From Terfezia claveryi (Eukaryota; Ascomycota; Pezizomycetes; Pezizales; Pezizaceae): a stretch of DNA of 64,000 bases. Location: positions 1 through 64,000 of the forward strand of contig WHUX01000006.1 in assembly GCA_015179025.1 (NCBI GenBank), given 5' to 3'. This document shows positions 31,905-41,406 of this stretch, piece by piece (the first letter of the stretch is position 1; each line of letters opens with the position of its first letter). A model generated the notes under the pieces. It saw only the letters and a list, made by a program, of their open reading frames with translations, was not told the origin of the DNA and ran no database searches. The translations under genes and the position numbers were made by a program.

Positions 31905-33053
31905 ATGTCAATACCAAATATTCCCACCGAAGTCAGCACGCAGATCCATGAACACTATACCTCCCCAAACTCCGCTCTCAAGAGCAGTCTGAAAAAATTC
32001 AGCAGTGTCGTTGGATATCCCTTCAACCTCTGTATTTCATGGCCTTCTTTATATGCGGTCTATGCTCCATCATTCCCCCTGGAAACCTCCTTCATACCCA
32101 CCGTAAGCTCCTTCATCATCAAAATGCTAGAATCGCTCATCGAACATCTTGAGGAGGCGGACGAGGAAGGGGGTTTCCAGGAGCAGTGGCTGCGCATATG
32201 CGATGAATACCCTTCGGTTTACCAAGCGGGTATGCTTGTGCGTGCAAGAAATGTGAGTAGGCCAAAGTGCTATTTCGCAAGGCCTCGGCAAAACAGTCTA
32301 TACAGATGGATTTTGGACTTGCCGCGAGGGTGGGATAAGCAGGCGTTTGCCTTGTGGGAAGGAAGGGAGATTTGGGTCTTGGAGAGTGAACCAGATCCTG
32401 AGATTGAGTCTCCGGCGGCAGAGATGGTAGCAACAGGTGGGGGTACATATGTTACTCCTCCAGCCAGCGTACCACAGCTAATGAAGGCCGCTACAGATGA
32501 GTGGAGTTTGGTGAGCGGTGATATCGAAGGTGGTCATATCCATGGAGGTGACGAGTCCGAGTTACCCTCACAAATCTGTAGCGAGCTGCCAAAATTGAGT
32601 GCCCTGCCTCCACCTGACCGGCTATTTAGCAAATTCCTGGCAACATATAACCACCTGCTTATCATGCATGCAAACTCAGCCTCGGTCGATATTCAGTGCA
32701 CTCACCAGTCAACTCTTGAGCTGATTTGCTCTTATTTTACCAAACATGCACGGATAAATCAAAACAAAACCAATTTTCCTCCGTTCGTCAAGATTGAACT
32801 ACTGAAGAGCATGTGGGGAGTTCCTCAATCTCCCAGTCAGGGCGCTGAGTCAACTTCAACCCAAGGGTCGGCCTTAATGGAGCCAATGGAGATGCTGAGA
32901 TTTCATTGTAGGGAGGAGATAAACTATGGAGCAAGATTGGATCATGCATATATAGTAGGCTTCGTGGAAGGTGTATGTGGATATAGGCTAGTTGATGGAT
33001 GCACTGGTGAATCAGGCAGATGGGTTTTTCGACGCCAATTTCTGACGCTTTGA
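31905..33053 (+). CDS. Uncharacterised protein, 382 aa
   Basis: Single open exon. I chose ATG 31905 (MSIPNIPTEVSTQ); the frame is open 21 codons further upstream but without an ATG. Visible features: hydrophobic N-terminal third (GYPFNLCISWPSLYAVYAPS) with no clear signal peptide, an acidic segment (EHLEEADEEGGFQ), a Trp-rich centre (YRWILDLPRGWDKQAFALWE), a low-complexity linker, and a C-terminal block (RLDHAYIVGFVEGVCGYRLV). I recognise no domain. Undamaged frame, mixed composition and lack of repeat context favour a real host gene, possibly lineage-specific. Introns cannot be excluded. Confidence 0.6.
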   Translation: MSIPNIPTEVSTQIHEHYTSPNSALKSSLKKFSSVVGYPFNLCISWPSLYAVYAPSFPLETSFIPTVSSFIIKMLESLIEHLEEADEEGGFQEQWLRICDEYPSVYQAGMLVRARNVSRPKCYFARPRQNSLYRWILDLPRGWDKQAFALWEGREIWVLESEPDPEIESPAAEMVATGGGTYVTPPASVPQLMKAATDEWSLVSGDIEGGHIHGGDESELPSQICSELPKLSALPPPDRLFSKFLATYNHLLIMHANSASVDIQCTHQSTLELICSYFTKHARINQNKTNFPPFVKIELLKSMWGVPQSPSQGAESTSTQGSALMEPMEMLRFHCREEINYGARLDHAYIVGFVEGVCGYRLVDGCTGESGRWVFRRQFLTL

Positions 33054-33663
33054 GGCTTATCGTTTTTCTACTCAGTATTGAGCCACCGGGAAACCCGAGT
33101 GCGATCATACCTGTTGACCCAGACTGAAATGTGAATGCTGTTTGCAGTGCCCCATAACCTTTGATTTGCCAGAGCCAGGAAGCTCTGCAAAAACAGTTTG
33201 TGCACTTTTTCGCGAAACTGGTTGGCACGAAATGCTGCCTGATGGAACTCCCAATTGTACAACGGCCCTGGGGCCTTAAAAGGCTGTCAGCAGCGCAGTT
33301 GCCGTGGCTCATAATGGAGGGACCTAATAATATATGAGGCATCTCTATTATGCTCTAATGCTGGCTGAAACCTACGAAATAGCAGAAAGGCTTCGATCTA
33401 TCGCGGACGTAATTGCAGCCGAAGCGATAGAAGATCGGTGCACGCTACTACCAACATGACCAGTTACTGTGCTCGCACCGTTCTCAACGGCGCCTCCTAC
33501 GTGAGTTCGAAGGCTACGTGACGTCCAGGTTTACGTCACATCGTGGGTTCGCAATATGCGAGGCTTCCTGAAGTCACATATAGGAGCACCTTCAGCTAAT
33601 GATCCCGCATTCCCGGTCTCTTTACATCTACGTTTCTCCCGAGTACGTATTATATTCAAGATT
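33054..33663. other. Intergenic spacer
   Basis: Holds the 3' end of the preceding gene and the promoter of the DUF2237 gene. A short inverted repeat CGATCTATCGC/GCGATAGAAGATCG lies near 33393-33437. No RNA gene is recognisable. Confidence 0.5.
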
Positions 33664-34350
33664 ATGTCTGCCACTACCATTCGTAGATCCGATCGGGTGG
33701 CTAGGCCCACGGTATGAGCTCCTGAATTTAAGTGGCATCCCGTGAAAACGGCTCCGGGTTGAGATTATCCCCGCTGATCTCGAATATATGGCTCACTGGT
33801 TTTGACCTTTTCAGGCCAAAAACGTCTATCACCACCCTCTCAAACAGCACTCCATCAACCCCACCGGCTTTTTCCGTGATGGTTTCTGTGATGTTCGTAG
33901 CCCGTATAATTTCATTTCTCGTTGGAGATCCTGACACCTCATGTCCAATACCTTGTTTAGACCGACCCAGCCGACGTTGGCAATCACACTGTTGCTGTGC
34001 AGCTCACACCCGAGTTCCTGGAGTTCACTTCCGAGCGTGGCAATAATCTCAACCGTGTTCCCGGCCTACACCCTTATTCCCGGTGGTGTCTTTGCGCCGG
34101 ACGCTGGAAAGAGGCCTACGATGCATATAAACGGGGAGAACTTGGGCGCCATGGTGTACCCCCCGTAGACCTAGCAGCTACGCATATGAGGGCATTGAAT
34201 ACTCTCAAACTAGACGAGATGAAGGAATTCGCGCTAGCAGACAAGGAGGGTGCTTCAAAGGTTGAAGAGGACGTGTATCATGGCATTAGGGACGAAGATC
34301 GACGTAAGACATCCAGGGTTGGTGGTGTGAAGGTTGAATGGAAAGCTTGA
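33664..34350 (+). CDS. DUF2237 family protein, 171 aa, three exons
   Basis: Exons 33664-33711, 33815-33892 and 33961-34350, all phase 0. The first intron is GTATGA..TTTTCAG (103 nt). The second is 68 nt with the unusual donor GTTCGT and acceptor TTGTTTAG. I chose it because it alone joins GFFRDGFCD to TDPADVGNHTVAV, the arrangement conserved in DUF2237 proteins. Further family blocks: TPEFLEFTSERGNNL (58-72), RWCLCAGRWKEA (83-94) and LAATHMRALNTLKLDEMKEF. The family occurs in bacteria and fungi as small soluble proteins of unknown biochemical role. The C-terminal Asp/Lys-rich tail of about 35 residues is an extension. Start at MSATTIRRSDRVARPT. Confidence 0.88.
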
Positions 34351-35153
34351 AGTTAAAGGAAGGCTGCTGGGTTCCTGTCACAACTTCTGTCTGCAGAAAT
34401 ATTTGTAAGTTATATATATTGAACAGTCAGCAGTGGTGCGCCTGACGGATGCCCTATGGTAATACTATGGTAATATAATTGCACATGATTCACTTTCTAT
34501 TCATGTTGAGCATCAGTTAGATGGTTGCACGACCCGTAAGCAGTAAAGTTACTGGAAGAGGTTCTAAACACTGTCCAAATGTTCTTTACTTCTCATGCCA
34601 ATATAGGCGAGTGCTCCCACTTGTGCCAACTACAGTATGTAGACTCCCCTCCCCTGAACTAGGGATGAGTCCCCAAGGCGCTCTCGGTAAAACAGACCGT
34701 TAATCTTAAAAAATCGGCTCTAATCAAAACCCTTCGCTCGCATGACGTTTAGCTACGGCCGTTTAGCGTGTTTCAGATTTCGAGACTCGTCATATTGCAG
34801 GGATGATAGATAAAGTTCTTGTGTGTGCCGGGGTTGATAACCACTCCGCTAACCAGCTTGATATTGAGAACCGCCCTGGCATTCCACCAGAGCAAAGTCA
34901 GTTGGCTCAGGTGTCGCGCTGAAAGTGTATGAGAGAGGGATGGGCGGGGGATGAGCGACTGTCTGATAGCTGTTGATGTTGTTTGCTAATGCTTTCGGCG
35001 TGATGACGGTAGTCTAAGCTTAACGGTCGGGACTGGATGTGCTTGTGCAGGTAGAACTTTCTGTTCCTAGTGATCTCTTGCCCTCCTCTATTTCTTCCTT
35101 TTGACTAGCTTAGGGCCCCTTTCCGTTGTGTTCTTCCTCGCTTAACTGTCAGT

Positions 35154-35186
35154 CCTTCTCTCTCTCTCTCTCTCTCTCTCTCCCTC
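35154..35186 (+). repeat. (CT)n microsatellite in a promoter
   Basis: About 13 uninterrupted TC units with pyrimidine flanks, some 260 bp upstream of the start codon at 35446. CT-rich tracts are common near transcription starts of strongly expressed fungal genes. Confidence 0.85.
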
Positions 35187-35381
35187 TGTACAGCCTATCT
35201 TCTACACACACGCTCACTCAGTCATTCTCTCAGAGTTTGTCGTCTGTCTTTGTTACTTGTTTCAGAGGGATCCGGGATTCACTCTCCTTTTAGCCTTTCG
35301 TCTGTATCATACCCGTGAACTCATCCGGAAGACACGACACAAAGTTCTCCCTGACTGTGTCCATCATCTACTCACCAAGGC

Positions 35382-35389
35382 TATATATA
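35382..35389 (+). promoter_or_regulatory. TATA-like box of the GPI protein gene
   Basis: TATATATA about 57 bp upstream of ATG 35446, inside pyrimidine-rich sequence. Inferred from position only. Confidence 0.4.
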
Positions 35390-35445
35390 CTCTCTCCAAG
35401 GTTCCGCTCGAGGCATTTTATCTTGAACTCTACACTCCATTTAAT

Positions 35446-36099
35446 ATGCAATTCTCAAAGATCACCGTATCTCTCCTCCTCGCCCTTCCCACTGCCTTCG
35501 CAAGCATCTCCCTCGGTGATGCCGAAGCCCTCAAGAAGGACGAAGTTACTCTTGGCTGTCTCAACACCTACAATCGCGAGGTCACGGAATGCTCCAAGGC
35601 GGAAATTTCCTCCGGGTCATGTAGCTCTGACTGTGCCACCGCCCTCAACACCCTTGGAAAGGATATAATGCTTGCTTGCAGACAGGCGTATGCTGGGCCG
35701 GATACCCTCTTGAGGAAGATCGTTGATGGTGGATTAGTTGTCACTATGTGCAAGAAAACTGGAGGTGGCAGCAAGGATACATCAAGCACCACTGCACCTG
35801 CGAAGGATGAGGCTACTACGACCAGCTCTGCTTCGGAAAAGACTTACACTAGTGTCACCGAGACCAAGATCACCGAGACCACCGGGACTGGGGAACCTAC
35901 TGGAGCTGCATATACCGACTCCTCCAAGTCCACCGATGCCTCCACGACCGAGGCTTTCTCAAAGACGACTTCTGCTAGTTCGACTACGACCCCCAGTTCG
36001 GATGACTCCATTCTTGGTAGCAATGCTGCCGGGAGGGTCGGAGTTGTTATGAGCGTAATGCTTGGAACAGTTGCTGCGGGTGTCGTCTCAATGTTGTAG
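35446..36099 (+). CDS. Secreted GPI-anchored Cys-rich, Ser/Thr-rich surface protein, 217 aa
   Basis: Starts MQFSKITVSLLLALPTAFAS, a clear signal peptide with probable cleavage after AFA (residue 19). I chose this ATG although the frame is open upstream, because it places the signal peptide at the N-terminus. A domain with six cysteines follows (C38, C49, C59, C63, C78, C102), then a Ser/Thr/Lys-rich stalk of about 90 residues, likely O-glycosylated. The end is GRVGVVMSVMLGTVAAGVVS, a typical hydrophobic GPI-attachment signal after a small-residue site (SNAAG). Expected location: plasma membrane or cell wall. Such six-Cys domains are common in fungal cell-wall proteins; I cannot name the family. 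No intron is needed. Confidence 0.85.
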   Translation: MQFSKITVSLLLALPTAFASISLGDAEALKKDEVTLGCLNTYNREVTECSKAEISSGSCSSDCATALNTLGKDIMLACRQAYAGPDTLLRKIVDGGLVVTMCKKTGGGSKDTSSTTAPAKDEATTTSSASEKTYTSVTETKITETTGTGEPTGAAYTDSSKSTDASTTEAFSKTTSASSTTTPSSDDSILGSNAAGRVGVVMSVMLGTVAAGVVSML

Positions 36100-37729
36100 A
36101 TGCTGTTTTTCCGACTGCATAATCAACACTCGACATGTGGTGGGAAGCGTCTGAGATTTAATTACGCCATCTAGTGCAAGGATGTTTTACTTTTACTTTT
36201 TTTTGCCTTTCTTCACATTTTTTTATTTTACAAGATTTCGCTACTGGGTATGCATTTATGTTCAGTATATGGATCTTCCACACTTCTTAATACCTTTCCT
36301 TTTCTGAGTGGCGTTTGACTTGGTAGCCTTTGGGTGGGGGTGGCCAGGAGGAACTTCATCATGTTACTTTACGCCGTCTACAAATACCACCCAGCATTTG
36401 TCTGCTGGTGCAAATATCGTTTTTCCCACCATCAGGCCTGGTGTAGGGTTGTTGTGATATGATAGCAACCCACTTATAGAATACGGGTTAATTGATATCA
36501 TAAGATAGACCCTACTGGGCAATAAATAAACAGAACTTAATAAAGATGAAAAAACAATCAAGTTAGCCCGCACTTTATCCCCCAATCAAATGCCTAGGAT
36601 TTCCATTTTCCCTACTTTCCCTTTATAGTTCTCTAACTAAAAGTGGTAAGTGATGATCTTCCATCCACATGAGATGCAAAACGTAATATTGGCTTATTTT
36701 ATGGCTCCTCTTGTATGTGAAGAGAGCTATTTTACGTTTTTGCTAGATTCTAAAATTTTGAAGTTCCATACTTATTAGTACATGAATCTATAGCTATAGC
36801 TACTATTTAGGAGTCTGATTTGTACGCAAAAGCTGACGTTGCCGTTGTTCCAGTGAGGTACTGGTAGTGTACCCTGAAATACATGATGAACAGTTGGTCT
36901 CGGAGTCAGTAATACACAAGAACTCCCTTTTATTTATACATTGCCGTGTGACGTTTTGTCTTTTCAAAAATACTTTCTTCGTACGGTGGTTGTTCGATAT
37001 CGCACGCAGAATTCGCGTAGTAGTGCGTGGATGACATAGGTGGGTAAACTGAAGCGAAACACGTGGACTTGCAGCGGGTATTTAATCTTGATATATAACT
37101 TTCAACCCAAACTAAATCATCAAACCCGCATCCAATTTTAGCCGCGTCATCAATACCTAATCTGCTTAATCAATATCCCTCTGGAGTCTGACTGAGACGT
37201 TCTCGTGCCTATGTAGCCTCGAAGCTACTATATTAAGTGCTCTTTGCTGGACTCACCGAGGGAGGGTCGTACGAGGGTGCTAACTGATTGATCACCCTAG
37301 GTATTCGCGAGTCATTATCGTTGGCCCCAATGAAACCATGCAACTTGAAGCCTTCACAGAGCGATATAAACATCAAGGAACTAGCCTATATCCGCTGTTC
37401 TCATGCGTAGCATGAGGACATTTTTGTTCAAATATCCTCCGAGTCCTTACGCCAGTCTAGCAAGCAGTCTCATCGACCCACCGCTCAACATTCTCACAAT
37501 AAATACCAACCGATATAAATTTAGAATAGGCAGTGGACAGCATATTGAACTCCTGGAGTTTCTGCAGTCAAGAAAACCAGCTCAGAGGCCCAAGCAAATA
37601 CCATCTGAAGTACCAGTACAGGAGGCAAGATGGAGCCCGCTCCCAAGGACTATTAAGACTGGCGAGTATGCCAAGTCTTCGATTCCTGTTCAGCTTCAAG
37701 ATGACCTTGTTAACCTTCTGTACGCGACG
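36100..37729. other. Intergenic spacer without recognised gene
   Basis: The 3' end of the GPI gene, then AT-rich sequence. A 109-codon frame at 37403-37732 has no recognisable domain; it could be an upstream part of the BTB fragment in another frame. Confidence 0.4.
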
Positions 37730-38202
37730 TAGGCGTCTTAGCCTCCAAATGACCACACTCAGGGTCAGCTCTGATACCCCAGAGCGCCCTGTAGCCGTGT
37801 TTTACGTTCACAATGAGATTCTTAAAAAATTCCATTCTTCATTGCCACATTGAATGGAAACTTCCTTGAAGCTACAACTGTGTCATTAACATTCCCGAAG
37901 AAAATCCAGAGAAGGTAGCAAAATTGATGCAATTCCTGTATGTGGGGAGTTATACTATCGATGAAGAGCTCATTCCTCCTCTTCCCGCCGTGGAAAAGGA
38001 GCTTGACGGCGGCGACGGCTGCGACGCTGACGACAACACTAATCTACCTAGGTACTCGGAGGATGAGAGAATGGAAGGGCTTTCAAAGTTCAGGCTATGG
38101 AACAGAGGGCGTGCGATGCCCCCACCCGTTGTACTACCCCAAATAGCGACCCCAAGTGGCTACTCCGTGGGGCTTATTAGCGAGCAATCTCACTCTTCCT
38201 AA
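37730..38202 (+). pseudogene. BTB/POZ-domain fragment with frameshifts
   Basis: Three adjacent frames together read as a fungal BTB domain. First VFYVHNEILKKF (37797-37835), the VHKxxL helix; then FIATLNGNFLEATTVSLTF (37837-37900); then PEENPEKVAKLMQFLYVGSY (37905-37960) and a divergent tail ending at TAA 38200-38202. Single-base frame changes near 37835 and 37903 separate the parts, and neither site looks like an intron. BTB proteins mediate dimerisation and often recruit ubiquitin ligases; this copy could not be translated intact. Confidence 0.6.
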
Positions 38203-39714
38203 ACTTCCGATCCCAAAAAAATCCTCCATTCCATCGAGGGGATACTCACACAAGCGTCTGCCTGATGGCGGAGAAAGATGAATGTGAAGGACTTCTCATG
38301 CTGTCTTGTACCAATATAAGAAATATTGCAATACCAGATGAATGGGACTTGTTGGATTATTGGGTGGCGATCTATGAGATAAGCCCTCCTCAGAATACAT
38401 GAGAATTGGCAATTCGTTGAGCAAGGGGAGAAGGTTTTCATATGGGGTTGGGTGGGGTTGGGTTGACAAAGAACTGGATTCTCAATTTGTGGGGAGATGA
38501 GGGGGGTTGAGCGGGGCGAGGAAAGCGGAGGGAAAATTCATCCAGGTGCTGGCGGAGTGGTCTGAATTTGCAAGGGACTTGTTGGTCCTTATATCGGAGC
38601 AACCAAGTAAGAACTGAGTGAGTTTAGTGAATAGTATTGTGTTGCAAATAGGGTTTTCTTTTTCTTTCTTCCTGATACTACGTGAATCAATATATCTTGT
38701 ACATTGAGGTATCTGTGGTAGGAACTGTAATTCAGTTAGGAATTGGAAAGTAGAGCAGAGGTGATGCTGTTTAAATCGGGTTAAGAAAGCCTGTTGATGT
38801 TGGGAGTAGGGTGATGATAATTATGTTGGGTAATTGTGGAACTGTGTCTAGTAAGAGTTTCTGTCTAGAAGCTATCAAGCAGCGTTACGATAGACCTCCA
38901 ATACAAGAATATCAATCGGGCGACCAGGTAATACTCTTATATTTAATATATTTTTATGTCAAATGTATGGTTGGGAGGTCCTTATCGGTATCAAACCAGA
39001 CTAGGCCCTTTTTACAATAATATTGGTTATTGAGACCCTGTAAAACAATTCACCCTGTGTATTCTCCCATAAAATTGGTTTTTCACATTATGTTTGGCAG
39101 TCAAGTGTTTTCGGCTTGGCTTTCAGGGTAGTAAAGTGGTTGCAATTCACATTTGGCCTGTTGCCTTGTGCTTCAAGACGTATCTATAATTTTCAACTTG
39201 AATTTCTGGAATATCTCATTCTTCTGTACTACTCATATGGCAGGCCTTGAAGTGCAGCTCCCCGCAATGGCCAAGAACCCATGGCTTTTGTTCAGGCATC
39301 TGTATAAGCATGAAATAAGAATTCAAAACACCCATTCAGCGGTCAACTCACCTTGCCATCGCCTTTGCAGCTGCTTCTGCTGCAACTGCAACCTACAGGC
39401 CTTCTCAAAGTCACTTAATTCCCTCCTGACGCCACCGTGCTAGTAGGTCATTTGGTCTTGTTGCATACTGAACAGTGGGTGGAGAGTATGATTTGAAGCG
39501 GGTATTATAATGTATGATTTGAAGCGGGTATTATGTTGCAATCCCAACGGTTCACAGAGCGCTGCCACTAAAAGCGTCCTATAGGTCTAAGTCAAGCACA
39601 GGCAAACGTATCGCCTAACGCTATCTCCGTAAATCTTTTGCGTTCGGCAGGTTACGACATCTTACCCCCACTCAAACCAACGTTCCGCAATCTCTACCTG
39701 CTATATTCTACCCC
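38203..39714. other. Spacer with G-rich tract and a short tandem duplication
   Basis: GGGGTTGGGTGGGGTTGGGT at 38444-38463 begins a G-rich stretch to about 38530. A 27-bp unit (TATGATTTGAAGCGGGTATT...) is duplicated in tandem at about 39487-39535. No gene recognised. Confidence 0.6.
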
Positions 39715-41406
39715 ATGATGGGTACCCCAGGCCTTTCTCCCCAGAATAGGCTACTCGCATCTCGCCCATCTGGTACTCTCGGTACCCCACCTGGTGCTCT
39801 CGGTGGCCCTGAGTGTGCTAAGGGTGGGTCTGAAGTGAGGAATAACATGAAAAAGTCGACTGCAACTAGAGTGGAAATGATGTTTGGTGGATCTAAGGAC
39901 AGACTGATGCAAAGGATCGGTAGAATGGAATGGAATTTGACGGGTCATGGTGAGGTGAAGGTCAAACTTGAAGGGAAGAAGAGTAAAGATAAAGTCAGTG
40001 ACGGCTCGGTCTGTGTTTTCAGTGGCGATGAAGCGGACGAAGAAGGGAAGGAGAAGAAAGATAATGAAGGCGTTTGCGTCCATAGCGGGGAGCCAATAAA
40101 TATCAAGGCAGCAGACTCTCGTGTTACCATTCCAGGAGAACAAAAGGAGAATCCTGCGAGTCCTTGGCATAAGGTGTCAAGCCCAGTGGATCCAAACGAT
40201 TCGCCCGAACCTGTGATGCCGGGTCAACAGAGAGGTCAAGAGGAAATCACCAAGAACCAATCGAGCGTCAATTGTTTTACGCATATCATTGGCAAGGGCG
40301 TGTGCCCTGAATGTAGGGCGACCAATACCAGTGACGGCGTATTGAGCCCGGTACAACAAGGAGACCAAGAGATGTCTATTCCATACACTCCAAGCGGTAT
40401 GTAGCAAAGCCCCAAAAAGGGTCTGAAGCTAATGGGTGATATTTACAAAGCTTGTTCCTGTGATGTCGATAACGGTGATGATATAGAGAGTGCGAAAAAT
40501 GAAGGGCATACTCCGCCTGCTATGCTGATAGAGATTTCCTCGGATGGCGAGGATTTGGATGACCTACTGCCCCCGGTCAACACCACCACCCAAACGTATG
40601 AGGTGCTATCTACCATCAGAGGGGAGGGGGAAAGGCCGAGGAGTACGAGTTTCGGTGACTATTTGGAGAAGGGGTGTCAAAGCAGCAACTTCAGAGGGCC
40701 TCAAGGCCATAATATTAAAAGGAGGTCTTCACCTGCCTTTGAATGCAGTGGAGTATTAGAGGGATCAGCCGTAGGTAGTGCTGCATCGACCCCCCTAAAT
40801 AAAAGGGGAAAAACTACCGAAAAAACCCATTGGAGCACGAAACAGTCACGAAATCAAAGAATAGAGCATCTGGACGACGCACAGTTTTCACCACCAGCGG
40901 GCGTGGAAGATGACGAAGCACCAAGTTTGTCCGAAATGGCAGAATTACAGCACAATTATGCGATGGCGCTGGAAGAAAACCATACTCTTAGCCAGGGAAA
41001 TGCCACTTATAAGTACCAGATCAAAGCTCTTCAGAACCAGCACTTCAAATTGAATCACGAGAAAGATACAATGGAGGACACTAATAAGGGCCTGGCCGAG
41101 AGGAATTCGGAGCTCGAAGAGCAAATTGAGGATGCAGAGTCGGCCTTGGTTTCTGAAATGAGGAAGCGAAGGGTCACAGAAGAGACCCTGTTTGAAGAGA
41201 CTAAGAAACGAAAGATCTCAGAGGAGGCCTTGGCTGCGGAGATTAAGAGGCGAAAGAAGTTAGAGAAAAAGGTAAAGGAGCAGGAGATAAAGATTGAGAA
41301 ATCTAAAAGAAAGGGAGAAAAAAGGACTGAAATGATCAAGGAAACAGTTCATGCAACATTGAAATCCCAGAAATTGAGAATCAAGAGCCCACGCGACCAA
41401 CGCTAG
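39715..41406 (+). CDS. Uncharacterised coiled-coil protein, 545 aa, two exons
   Basis: Two ORFs in the same frame appear separated by TAG at 40402. That TAG lies in a 54-nt intron, 40397-40450, with donor GTATGT, branch CTAAT (40429-40433) and acceptor ACAAAG. Removing it keeps phase 1 and joins YTPS to ACSCDVDNG. The N-terminal 220 residues are charged and low-complexity, with a small Cys cluster (GVCPECRA). The middle is acidic then basic (IEISSDGEDLDDLL, NKRGKTTEK). Residues of about 385-530 form a long coiled coil rich in Glu/Lys/Arg (TKKRKISEEALAAEIKRRKK) with a Lys-rich end suited to nuclear location. No catalytic domain seen. The start could also be the second Met. Confidence 0.75.

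Larger units (their letters stand above)
34351..35445. other. Intergenic spacer and promoter region
   Basis: No gene recognised. Its right end is pyrimidine-rich, with a CT microsatellite and a TATA-like box before the GPI protein gene. Confidence 0.6.

Noticed and set aside
40396..40435. Stop-codon readthrough at TAG 40402
   Set aside because: The TAG lies inside a good 54-nt intron, which explains the continuous frame better.
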